The notes below the pieces were generated by a model. It was not told the DNA's origin. It worked only from the letters and a program-made list of their open reading frames with translations, and did not search any database. Positions 1 through 6,018 of a DNA stretch of 18,601 nucleotides are shown piece by piece. Within the stretch, counting starts at the first letter, position 1; the number at the start of each line of letters is the position of its first letter. Source of the DNA: Minisyncoccota bacterium (GTDB lineage Bacteria > Patescibacteriota > Minisyncoccia > Minisyncoccales > PEYH01); NCBI GenBank assembly GCA_028713795.1, contig JAQTNP010000010.1, positions 1 to 18,601 of the forward strand. Reading direction: 5' to 3'. The position numbers were made by a program, and so were the translations under genes.

Positions 1-174
1 AGAAAGCAATACATCTATTCCTTTATTGAATTGCTTTACAAATCCCTTTTTGTCCTTTGCCTCTATGCCTGCGGCATAGTTTCTTAAAGCTAAAACTATG
101 CTCCTGGCCACAGCGCTTGCTCCTTGTATCTCTAATTTTTTAATCTTTTGCGAAAGTAAGCGTATTTTTTGCAT
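1..174 (-). CDS. eIF2B-like / ribose-1,5-bisphosphate isomerase-like protein, N-terminal part (partial)
   Basis: Only the first 58 codons are inside the window; the gene runs off the left edge. The reading starts MQKIRLLSQKIKKLEIQGAS and continues with AVARSIVLALRNYAA. The helical start followed by a K-x-L-x-IQGA block resembles the N-terminus of the eIF2B alpha/beta/delta family (PF01008). That family includes archaeal ribose-1,5-bisphosphate isomerase (AMP salvage into RuBisCO) and methylthioribose-1-phosphate isomerase. The ATG lies one base beyond the TAA of the upstream gene (stop 178-176), so translation is probably coupled; no Shine-Dalgarno is visible. The catalytic part is outside the window, so isomerase activity is inferred. 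A regulatory eIF2B-like paralogue is the alternative. Confidence 0.7.
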   Translation of the reverse strand, partial: MQKIRLLSQKIKKLEIQGASAVARSIVLALRNYAAGIEAKDKKGFVKQFNKGIDVLLS

Positions 175-175
175 A

Positions 176-901
176 TTATTCTGTGCAATCAATTGGACAA
201 TTATTTGCATTCTCTGCGCATGGACAACCTACGGCCATGCATACCATCTCTTGGCAAGTGCCGTCTCCGCAGAAATCCTGGCAGAATGATTTTCCCATAG
301 AACATTCTTTTCTGAAAAATTTCCATTCTTCGCATTCAGAGCCGTCTTCAAAAACACAAAATCCTCTCTGGCCATCAATGAATTCCCTTATCTCTAAACT
401 TCCTCCCTGCTGCTTGCAATATGTGGAAGCAGGATTAGCAATAGTAGTGGTTGTTGCTTCTGTTTTGGTATTATTTATCTGTTCTCCCAATAATTCCATT
501 TTAATCTCATCATATTTTCCATCAGTGATTACTTCAATCACTTCGCCTTTTTGAGTATTAACAGTGATTACATGCGGAGTAACTGTCTCTTTTAAAACCG
601 TGCCTGTCCTATCTCCATATCCAGGATATTTGCTTTTAAAAGAATATGCATATTGATAGCAATTTACGCATTTAAGCAGTTTTACTGATTTGTAATTTAA
701 ATCATATCCATCAAACTTGTATGTCGATGAATTAGTTAACACCCAATTCCTGGCAATATCTTTTGCCTCTGCCTGGGTATATAATTCTGGATTTTGATCT
801 GGAATTTCACAATTATTCCTTGTAGCTGCCAGCCATATAACTAAGCCTAAAAGTATGATTATCAAAAGAGCTACTAGTATGTTTTTATATTTTATACTCA
901 T
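176..901 (-). CDS. Membrane-anchored DUF333 / Cys-cluster protein
   Basis: 241 residues. A signal-anchor helix covers residues 8-26 (ILVALLIIILLGLVIWLAA). A mixed alpha/beta region follows (about 40-140), with a CVNC pair at 78-81. Residues 156-200 match the DUF333 pattern: NPASTYC, GG, a G-x-x-x-FC step, DGSECEEW and a closing Cys. DUF333 occurs in putative hemolysin and HslJ-linked secreted proteins; its function is unknown. The tail (207-239) is a dense cysteine module (CGDGTC, CPC, CPIDC) of a kind common in CPR surface proteins. The bulk should lie outside the membrane, where disulfides could form. It sits 12 nt after the cytosine deaminase gene and just before the eIF2B-like gene, so the three are probably co-transcribed. 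Confidence 0.75.
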   Translation of the reverse strand: MSIKYKNILVALLIIILLGLVIWLAATRNNCEIPDQNPELYTQAEAKDIARNWVLTNSSTYKFDGYDLNYKSVKLLKCVNCYQYAYSFKSKYPGYGDRTGTVLKETVTPHVITVNTQKGEVIEVITDGKYDEIKMELLGEQINNTKTEATTTTIANPASTYCKQQGGSLEIREFIDGQRGFCVFEDGSECEEWKFFRKECSMGKSFCQDFCGDGTCQEMVCMAVGCPCAENANNCPIDCTE

Positions 902-913
902 ATAATATTTTAA

Positions 914-1378
914 TTATTCTACAATATCCTCTTTCCATAAAGCAGGATTATTTTTAATAAATGTAGCCATCATTGTTTTGCATTCTTCCAAATCAAGATC
1001 AATAATTTCTACTCCGTGTTCTTTTAAAAATTCTCTTCCTTCAGAAAAATTCTTGGATTCTCCAACGACAACTCTTTTAATATTGAATTCAACTATTGCT
1101 CCGGAGCACATATAGCAAGGCATGAGAGTAGAGTATAGGGTAACTCCTTCAAAGCTTTTCATCCTTCCAGCGTTTTCCAGACAATCCATTTCTGCATGGC
1201 GGATCTGGCTTCCTTCCTGCACCCTTTTATTTCGCCCCCTGCCAATTATGTTTCCGTCTTTCACCATTACAGAACCGATAGGTATGCCTCCTTCCTCTAG
1301 TCCTAATTTTGCCTCCTTTATCGCCTCTTGCATAAATATGTGAAATTCAGGATTTTCCATATATTCATATTCTAACAT
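914..1378 (-). CDS. Cytosine deaminase, yeast Fcy1 type
   Basis: 154 residues, about the length of the yeast enzyme. It should be a cytosolic zinc enzyme converting cytosine to uracil in pyrimidine salvage. Visible features: G-I-P-I-G near 31-35, N50, the zinc/catalytic HAE at 61-63, and the zinc pair PCYMC with Cys88 and Cys91. The end, NPALWKEDIVE, resembles the yeast C-terminus (a W then ED) that closes over the base. These features favour the Fcy1 branch over tRNA-adenosine deaminase TadA or guanine deaminase. A second ATG (codon 7, 1360) fits the family N-terminus as well as the first; neither has a Shine-Dalgarno. It is probably the first gene of a run continuing into the DUF333 and eIF2B-like genes. 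The family call is firm; substrate is inferred from similarity. Confidence 0.85.
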   Translation of the reverse strand: MLEYEYMENPEFHIFMQEAIKEAKLGLEEGGIPIGSVMVKDGNIIGRGRNKRVQEGSQIRHAEMDCLENAGRMKSFEGVTLYSTLMPCYMCSGAIVEFNIKRVVVGESKNFSEGREFLKEHGVEIIDLDLEECKTMMATFIKNNPALWKEDIVE

Positions 1379-1403
1379 TAAATGGAGAAAGGATAAAGAA
1401 GAG

Positions 1404-1426
1404 GCCCTTGCCGGAAAAGCAAGGGC
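1404..1426 (-). terminator. Intrinsic terminator after the first G+C-richer orphan gene
   Basis: A perfect 8-bp stem (GCCCTTGC / GCAAGGGC) with a 7-nt loop. On the minus strand it is followed by the pyrimidine-rich run CTCTTCTTTATCC. It lies about 20 nt past the stop of the gene at 1446-1802. A second small hairpin (CACC-CCTT-GGTG) sits at 1431-1442 between them. Confidence 0.75.
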
Positions 1427-1445
1427 TCACCACCCCTTGGTGTGA

Positions 1446-1802
1446 CTAGGGACCATCTCCATCCATGCCAATCCTCGCAGAGAGTTGGCGGTCTGGCAGG
1501 TAGGCTATGTGGGTTGGATGAAAATCCTTGAGATGGAAGTACAGGCTGAAAGATACCACCCGGAGCCCGCCTTGTTTGCTAGCGTAGATGTAGTAGATCT
1601 TTTTTGTTCCGACGATCACAAGGCGCCTGACTCCCCTAGGAAGTCTCCCTTTCCTTTGGATCCTGCGCGCATCCAGCCATGCCATCTTGCAGGAAAAACC
1701 CCATTCTTTGAACCCGTAGCCGTCTTTCGGATCAGAGGGGTTAAACGGAAAAAGCTCGTAACGTCTCTGCCCAAACAGCGTAGGAACAATCAAGCTTGGC
1801 AT
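1446..1802 (-). CDS. Orphan protein in a G+C-richer unit (unknown function)
   Basis: 118 residues beginning MPSLIVPTLFGQ. The ATG at 1802 is preferred over a GTG six bases upstream because AGGA lies 8 nt before it. I do not recognise the family. There is no signal peptide or membrane helix. The protein is basic, with alternating hydrophobic stretches (RRLVIVGTKKIYYIYAS, LRVVSFSLYF) that suggest beta strands, and an acidic, glycine-rich end (GMDGDGP). Codon use is visibly richer in G and C than the neighbours, roughly half G+C by eye. It has its own promoter (1886-1913), a strongly structured leader (1828-1869) and its own terminator, so it forms a one-gene unit. A long open frame also exists on the opposite strand, but it lacks comparable signals. 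A real gene is likely; function is unknown. Confidence 0.6.
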   Translation of the reverse strand: MPSLIVPTLFGQRRYELFPFNPSDPKDGYGFKEWGFSCKMAWLDARRIQRKGRLPRGVRRLVIVGTKKIYYIYASKQGGLRVVSFSLYFHLKDFHPTHIAYLPDRQLSARIGMDGDGP

Positions 1803-1827
1803 ACACACCGTCCTTTTTGTATTTTTT

Positions 1828-1869
1828 CACGCCGCCTTTAATATGCTAACGCATACCAAGGGTGGCGCG
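1828..1869 (-). promoter_or_regulatory. Long imperfect palindrome, probable 5'-leader stem-loop
   Basis: Two 19-nt arms flank a 4-nt loop (core TATGC-TAAC-GCATA at 1842-1855). Read as minus-strand RNA, 17 of 19 positions pair, three of them as G-U. It begins about 10 nt after the predicted start point and ends about 17 nt before the AGGA of the orphan gene. It could protect the 5' end, control translation, or be a protein-binding DNA palindrome. Confidence 0.6.
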
Positions 1870-1885
1870 AAAAACAAAGGGTAGT

Positions 1886-1913
1886 TGTATAAAGAACCAA
1901 TATCAATATTCAA
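1886..1913 (-). promoter_or_regulatory. Predicted promoter for the 1446-1802 gene
   Basis: TTGAAT (1913-1908), a 16-nt spacer, then TATACA (1891-1886). Each hexamer matches 4 of 6 consensus bases. The start point would be near 1879, giving a leader of about 77 nt. Confidence 0.4.
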
Positions 1914-1957
1914 ACACATATTAATATTTTTTGCAATGTTTTCTTTATTCCTCTTTT

Positions 1958-1966
1958 TGATATAAT
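1958..1966 (+). promoter_or_regulatory. Extended -10 promoter for the 1991 gene
   Basis: TGATATAAT is an exact TGn-TATAAT extended -10; no good -35 is seen. The predicted start near 1973 leaves a leader of about 18 nt without a Shine-Dalgarno. Confidence 0.6.
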
Positions 1967-1990
1967 GATCGTATATTATTAATAAAAAAT

Positions 1991-2539
1991 ATGGAACAAA
2001 AAACAAAAAGCATAGTGATGACAGCTATTGTAATCATTTTAGCAATGCTCATCATCTGTATAATGTATTTATTTAAAACTCCTGAAAAGATTACAGAGGG
2101 AGATATTGTTAATAATGAACTGCAAAAGTTAAATGAAGAAAAAGCCACAGATACATCTCCCGAACCATTGCCAATGGCTCAGGTATATTTCAATGAATCC
2201 ATTGGCATAGAGCCGCAGGGAGCAAAGAGCCAAGTGGTTCATGGAGTAATATTCCCGGTATTAAAAATGATATTTAATCTTGCTCCAGCAACCCCGGAGG
2301 AGGCAGAGATAGACAATGTAAAATTAACTGTATCTTTGGATGATAACAAATTAGTATATATTTTTAACAGAACTTGCACTGATGCAGATATAGAAAACTT
2401 TAAGATTGCCTTAAAAACAATGGGGGCAACGATTAAAAACGAATTAAATCCAGTTACTATAGAGTACAGTTCTATGAATTTTACCTTTAACTTCTGGTTA
2501 AATGACCAGCAAAAAGGAGGAGTTGAGGTAAATTTTTAA
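1991..2539 (+). CDS. Single-pass membrane protein of unknown function
   Basis: 182 residues, one of only two confident plus-strand genes here. A signal-anchor helix spans about residues 9-27 (VMTAIVIILAMLIICIMYL). It is followed by a polar, Glu/Lys-rich linker (about 30-60) and a soluble domain to the end. Helix and strand alternate in that domain (LTVSLDDNKLVYIFN, then ENFKIALKTMGATI, then MNFTFNFWLND). The closing N-F-W and E-V-N-F look like edge strands. Most of the protein is predicted to be outside the membrane. I recognise no family. It is convergent with the DUF2207 gene; a short GGAGGAT/ATCCTCC inverted repeat at about 2564-2586 straddles the gap, but it lacks a U-tract and is not called as a terminator. 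Confidence 0.7.
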   Translation: MEQKTKSIVMTAIVIILAMLIICIMYLFKTPEKITEGDIVNNELQKLNEEKATDTSPEPLPMAQVYFNESIGIEPQGAKSQVVHGVIFPVLKMIFNLAPATPEEAEIDNVKLTVSLDDNKLVYIFNRTCTDADIENFKIALKTMGATIKNELNPVTIEYSSMNFTFNFWLNDQQKGGVEVNF

Positions 2540-2575
2540 GCTTAGCACTAAATAAAGTCTATTTGGAGGATTAAA

Positions 2576-4270
2576 TTACCATCCTCCTCCACCTCCACCG
2601 CCTCCGCCTCCTCCAGCGCCTCCGCCACCTGCTCCGGAAGAAGTACTACTGGAAATACTGCTAGAGATGCTGTTTAAAGAGGACATAAAGCCATTTAAAT
2701 CAAAGTTTGCAGAGGTTGAGCCTACAAACCATAGCGGGACGTAAGAGAATGTCTTGTTTTCTTGAGCATATAATTCTCCGACTTTTTTAGTCCATAAATT
2801 CGCTATGCCAAAAACAATGGCATAGGGCAATAGTTTCTCAAATATATTTTCTTTTTCAAAGAATTGCTGTCTGTATTTTTCTGCTGTTTCCATATACAGC
2901 TTAAATCCATCTATTTGCCAATTCAACTCTGCTCCTTTTCTGGTTCGTTTAGGCATAAAAATACGGAAAAATAATATGAAAATGCCACTAATAAACAACG
3001 ACGGTATAGCTAGATTACTATCTATATTCAGTGATGATAAAAGCAGGTACAAACCGCCTATAGCAAACAAAAGTATTGTTATCATCATTGTTTGACGCCT
3101 ATTATCTGCTAGCCAACCCTTAGAATACATTAATTCTGTAATATCTTTTTGCAGGGATTGCATTTCAGCCCTTAGATTTTGCTTCAATGCCGAAAGATGA
3201 ATAGAGCCACCCATAGAGAATATTGAATCTGTGATTGTTTTTTCTACAATGCTTGCATCTTTTAATTTCTCTTTATCAACTATTGTAATTTTATAATCCT
3301 TCCCTCCTAAAATCCAAGATTTTTTAATTTCTTCTATCTTTAAAATCCCCTTTGTAGCCAGATTGATAATCGTAGCAGTGATAACAGCACCATTGATTTT
3401 TCCGAAGTTCCTAATTAATCCAATTTCTGCCGGGCTTAAATCTTCTGGAGGTCCAAATTCAGGAGTTATTGCCTTGTCTACATCATAATCTTTCCCATGT
3501 TTCACCCAAAGAACAAAACAGATAACAAATGTAACAATAGGAATTAGAAACCATAATAAATTCAATATATTTGGATGTTTCTCTAAAAAACTTAACTCTG
3601 AAGGACTAAATATCCCTTTTTCAAGATCTGTCATTATGCTTATCCCATCTCCAGAATAAAGAGTGGAATTATGGTAAATATTTATTTTTTTTCCATCCCA
3701 AAATCCTGGCAAAAGATTTTGGCTTCCCAATGATCCGATAAAAATCTTTGCATTAGTATTATCCTCCCCTATCCCTTCGGGAAAAATAATTTCTCCGGAA
3801 AAGGAATGAATATTTAATTCCCAAAAGTTGCCTGTAAGATTCCAATAAAGCTGATCATGGAAATCATAGAATCTTACTGCATTCTTCACAGAGTAAACTA
3901 TCTGGTAATAATTTATTCCTTGCACAGTTCTATTAGGATCTCCAATTTTAAAAGTAATGGTATTCTTTCTCCTATCCTTGATAATAGAATATTTTAAAGG
4001 GTTTCCATTAAAATCAGTTATTGAAATTAATTTGACAGGTATATTCACTAAGTTCCCATCAATATTCATATTGGTTGGCAAAACCCTGAATATTCCGTGT
4101 TTGCCAACAGCATTGCCGCAGTCTGCAACAATCCTTTCTGTAATATTTAAAGTAGAATCAGTATTTACAATAATCTGGGTATTAAAATCTTTAATATACC
4201 AGTCATCAGCAAAAGCCATAACTGGAATAAATATGGCTATTATTAAAGCAAAAAGTATTTTTTTAATCAT
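2576..4270 (-). CDS. DUF2207 membrane protein with poly-glycine tail
   Basis: 564 residues from the ATG at 4270, which gives a clean signal peptide (MIKKILFALIIAIFIPVMAFA). A GTG five codons upstream is the alternative. An extracytoplasmic domain follows, opening DWYIKDFNTQIIVNTDSTLNITER as in DUF2207 proteins. Next come a helix near residue 240 (LWFLIPIVTFVICFVLWV), a cytoplasmic region with EFGPPEDLSPAEIGLI, a paired helix region (about 395-435), and a second soluble part. The end is a Ser-rich stretch followed by Gly runs and a terminal Trp. Such tails are usual in this family. DUF2207 proteins are widespread in Gram-positive and CPR genomes; their role is unknown. An imperfect extended -10 (TGATAGAGT) ends 5 nt before the ATG, so the mRNA may be leaderless. 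Confidence 0.85.
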   Translation of the reverse strand: MIKKILFALIIAIFIPVMAFADDWYIKDFNTQIIVNTDSTLNITERIVADCGNAVGKHGIFRVLPTNMNIDGNLVNIPVKLISITDFNGNPLKYSIIKDRRKNTITFKIGDPNRTVQGINYYQIVYSVKNAVRFYDFHDQLYWNLTGNFWELNIHSFSGEIIFPEGIGEDNTNAKIFIGSLGSQNLLPGFWDGKKINIYHNSTLYSGDGISIMTDLEKGIFSPSELSFLEKHPNILNLLWFLIPIVTFVICFVLWVKHGKDYDVDKAITPEFGPPEDLSPAEIGLIRNFGKINGAVITATIINLATKGILKIEEIKKSWILGGKDYKITIVDKEKLKDASIVEKTITDSIFSMGGSIHLSALKQNLRAEMQSLQKDITELMYSKGWLADNRRQTMMITILLFAIGGLYLLLSSLNIDSNLAIPSLFISGIFILFFRIFMPKRTRKGAELNWQIDGFKLYMETAEKYRQQFFEKENIFEKLLPYAIVFGIANLWTKKVGELYAQENKTFSYVPLWFVGSTSANFDLNGFMSSLNSISSSISSSTSSGAGGGGAGGGGGGGGGGGW

Positions 4271-4304
4271 AATATACTCTATCACTCTATTCCTTAAAAC
4301 GAAA

Positions 4305-4331
4305 GACCGCCCCCTAGCTGTTGAGGCGATC
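4305..4331 (-). terminator. Intrinsic terminator after the 4354-4758 gene
   Basis: A 7-bp stem, GATCGCC / GGCGGTC (one G-T pair), with a 13-nt loop. On the minus strand it is followed by TTTCGTTTT. It separates the orphan gene from the DUF2207 gene. Confidence 0.7.
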
Positions 4332-4353
4332 TGTTTTGCCGCTAGATCCTGTA

Positions 4354-4758
4354 CTAGATTCTATCTAGCACAATCTCTTGATCGTTAACTGGAAGCACCA
4401 GTCTGCGATCCTTAATCTGGAGGGACCCAATCTTTTGGGCAACGAAGTCGGGCTCGAGAACGATCGTAGCCATTCTTTGCCCAGCTCTCCACCGCCTGAT
4501 CGCCAGAAGTTGGCTTTTTGTGCCTTTAACCAGCACATAAACGGTACGGCTGGGCAAATCCATAGCCACATCAATAACCAGGACTCTAGCTGGGTTATTC
4601 TTGAAGATCGGTTTTGCCCAGATAACCTTCATGAACTTGTCCAACCAGCACAAGAATACCTTTCCTTGATTATCCACGAGGCAAAACATCTTGCCTCTCC
4701 GACAAATAGCCTGATAGAAACCGCAGGCCACCAACCACTTGATCTTCAGGAATTCCAT
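4354..4758 (-). CDS. Orphan protein in a G+C-richer unit (unknown function)
   Basis: 134 residues, MEFLKIKWLVACGFYQ onward. The start at 4758 is chosen over the longer open frame because AAAGGAGGA ends 3 nt before it, the strongest Shine-Dalgarno in the window. I recognise no family. The protein is basic and hydrophobic. Repeated short strands (MFCLVDNQGKVFLCW, RTVYVLVKGTKSQLLAIRRW, RRLVLPVNDQEIVLDRI) give a beta-rich look that could fit an open beta barrel or beta-propeller-like blades; that fold is a guess. There is no clear signal peptide. It has its own promoter (4799-4827) and terminator (4305-4331). Codons are visibly G+C-richer than in the flanking genes. Together with 1446-1802 and 7200-7754 it forms a set of three similar self-contained units. 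A real gene is likely. Confidence 0.65.
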   Translation of the reverse strand: MEFLKIKWLVACGFYQAICRRGKMFCLVDNQGKVFLCWLDKFMKVIWAKPIFKNNPARVLVIDVAMDLPSRTVYVLVKGTKSQLLAIRRWRAGQRMATIVLEPDFVAQKIGSLQIKDRRLVLPVNDQEIVLDRI

Positions 4759-4798
4759 GGATCCTCCTTTAAAGCGGCCCCAAATAACTACATTTTGA

Positions 4799-4827
4799 AT
4801 ACTATATGTTAAAATGGAAAAAGTCAA
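4799..4827 (-). promoter_or_regulatory. Predicted promoter for the 4354-4758 gene
   Basis: TTGACT (4827-4822), a 17-nt spacer, then TAGTAT (4804-4799). An alternative -10, TATAGT, sits two bases closer. The -35 lies inside the terminator hairpin of the upstream gene. The leader is about 30 nt and carries the strong Shine-Dalgarno. Confidence 0.55.
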
Positions 4828-4854
4828 AAACAGCTCTTTCCTTTGGCTGTTTTT
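4826..4854 (-). terminator. Intrinsic terminator of the ABC exporter operon
   Basis: Stem AAAAACAGC / GCTGTTTTT with an 11-nt loop, immediately after the stop of the 4855 gene. On the minus strand it is followed by GACTTTTT. The A/T flanks make it potentially bidirectional. Confidence 0.75.
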
Positions 4855-5238
4855 TTACTGACATTCTTGTTGTATTATACTATCTAAACCTTCACTATTT
4901 CCAAGTAACTGATTAAGCAATGGTATGCTTAAATTGCTCTTAGAGAAATAGCAATTTCTGGATATATTTTTTTCAGTTTTAATATGGCATTTATCATCCT
5001 CAAGTCCGTATATGTAAATTGTTACTTTTTCATTGCTATAACTAGCTATTTTGCAATTTATAAACCTATCAGCTAAACACTCAAGATCCGCACATCTTTT
5101 TCCTTCAAAAAGGCCTTTTTCTGTATCACCAGATCCTTTATATCTAGAATCTGCCTGATATGTTTTTCCGGAAAGAAAAATAACTAGAAACAACCCTATT
5201 GTAAATAAGATAAGGATGATGAAATATTTCTTTTCCAT
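4855..5238 (-). CDS. Small single-pass membrane protein downstream of the ABC exporter
   Basis: 127 residues. A signal-anchor helix covers residues 5-23 (YFIILILFTIGLFLVIFLS). The rest is soluble with five cysteines or more (C49, C54, C62, C83, C96, C126 by count), an arrangement that could form disulfides outside the cell. It has a KVTIYIYGLEDDKCHIKT strand region. No family is recognised. It starts about 7 nt after the permease stop and is followed by a strong terminator, so it is probably the last gene of the exporter operon. A GATAAT hexamer lies exactly 6 nt before its ATG, overlapping the permease stop codon. It could therefore also have its own leaderless transcript. Confidence 0.65.
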   Translation of the reverse strand: MEKKYFIILILFTIGLFLVIFLSGKTYQADSRYKGSGDTEKGLFEGKRCADLECLADRFINCKIASYSNEKVTIYIYGLEDDKCHIKTEKNISRNCYFSKSNLSIPLLNQLLGNSEGLDSIIQQECQ

Positions 5239-5245
5239 GCCTCTA

Positions 5246-6016
5246 TTATCCCTTATTCTTGGAGAAAAACCAAGAGCTTAAAACTATCATTAAAATATCA
5301 AAAGCAATTAATACTGATAGATTAAGATATATGGGAAATTGGGAAGAATTAATCAATCCGTACCTTAAGCCGTCTACTCCGTAAACCAAAGGGTTGGCCA
5401 TGGAAATTAAGCGGATCCACCAAGACAAGCTACTCAAGGGAAAGAATGCCCCAGATAAAAAGATTGTCGGGGATATGATTATCTGCATCAACAAGGAAAA
5501 TGCCTGAGTATCTTCAATTATTGAAGCCAGGGCTACTCCAAACCCTACAAATCCCACTCCTATTAGAAACATGAATAAAAAAGTAATAGCTATCCCATAT
5601 GGATTCAATACCTTAAATCCTATCAACAAGGCGATCAAAAGAATTAAAAGCCCCTGAATAAATACTGTTGTTACTCCTCCGACTATTCTTCCTATCACAA
5701 TGGCCCATCTATGCACAGGAGCAACAATCATTTCTTTCAAGAATCCAAATTCCCTATCCCATAATACTGACATTCCCGCGAAAATAGAACCAAAAAGCAT
5801 AGTCATTCCAAGAATCCCTGGTGCGGCAAAGTCAAGATAATTTATGTTTTCAGGCATTCCGGGCAATCTAAATCCTGCATTGAATCCGAAAGAAATAAAG
5901 CATAGTAGGGAAAATGGAACGATAAGGGTAGTAATCAACCTTATCCTTGAACGGAAAAATCCCTTAACGTCCCTCAACCACATAACATATATTGTTTGCA
6001 AATCTCTTGATGCCAT
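5246..6016 (-). CDS. ABC-2 type transporter permease (DrrB/NodJ-like)
   Basis: 256 residues, the usual length for this family. It should form the membrane channel of a two-part ABC exporter, pairing with the ATPase encoded directly upstream. The N-terminus (YVMWLRDVKGFFRSR) is the amphipathic coupling region. Six hydrophobic segments follow, including LITTLIVPFSLLCFISFGF, GILGMTMLFGSIFAGMSVLW and LLILLIALLIGFKVL. The block DREFGFLKEMIVAPVHR matches the conserved ABC-2 cytoplasmic loop (RE-x-G-x-L-K/E-x-x-x-x-x-P). Near the end, PTIFLSGAFFPLSSL is also typical. It starts 2 nt after the ATPase stop, so translation is coupled. The substrate cannot be read from sequence; lipids, small drugs and polysaccharides are all exported by relatives. 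Confidence 0.9.
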   Translation of the reverse strand: MASRDLQTIYVMWLRDVKGFFRSRIRLITTLIVPFSLLCFISFGFNAGFRLPGMPENINYLDFAAPGILGMTMLFGSIFAGMSVLWDREFGFLKEMIVAPVHRWAIVIGRIVGGVTTVFIQGLLILLIALLIGFKVLNPYGIAITFLFMFLIGVGFVGFGVALASIIEDTQAFSLLMQIIISPTIFLSGAFFPLSSLSWWIRLISMANPLVYGVDGLRYGLINSSQFPIYLNLSVLIAFDILMIVLSSWFFSKNKG

Positions 6017-6018
6017 GA

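Noticed and set aside
183..554. 123-codon plus-strand open frame
   Set aside because: It is the antisense of the DUF333 gene, whose family motifs and anchor helix are clear.
914..1378. TadA tRNA adenosine deaminase
   Set aside because: The C-terminal W/ED ending and the N-terminal blocks follow yeast cytosine deaminase, and the local tRNA-Arg has G34, which needs no editing.
1485..1841. 118-codon plus-strand open frame opposite the 1446-1802 gene
   Set aside because: No promoter or ribosome-binding site in the right place; the minus frame has AGGA, a terminator and a more protein-like sequence.
2564..2586. GGAGGAT/ATCCTCC inverted repeat between convergent genes as a terminator
   Set aside because: The stem is short, has no U-tract on either strand and lies partly in the DUF2207 coding end.
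2576..2640. Near-repeat of Gly codons (CCTCCGCCTCC) as a possible repeat element
   Set aside because: It encodes the poly-Gly tail usual for DUF2207 proteins; it is low-complexity coding sequence.
3957..4388. Plus-strand open frame rich in hydrophobic residues
   Set aside because: It is antisense to the signal peptide and first domain of the DUF2207 gene and spans a terminator.
4741..4770. Overlapping GGATCC, CCATGG and GAATTC sites at the start of the orphan gene, suggesting a cloning junction
   Set aside because: The sites overlap the natural ribosome-binding site and codons; no vector sequence is seen on either side and the gene continues normally.
4378..4812. 144-codon plus-strand open frame
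   Set aside because: It is opposite the orphan gene at 4354-4758, which carries a consensus Shine-Dalgarno, promoter and terminator.
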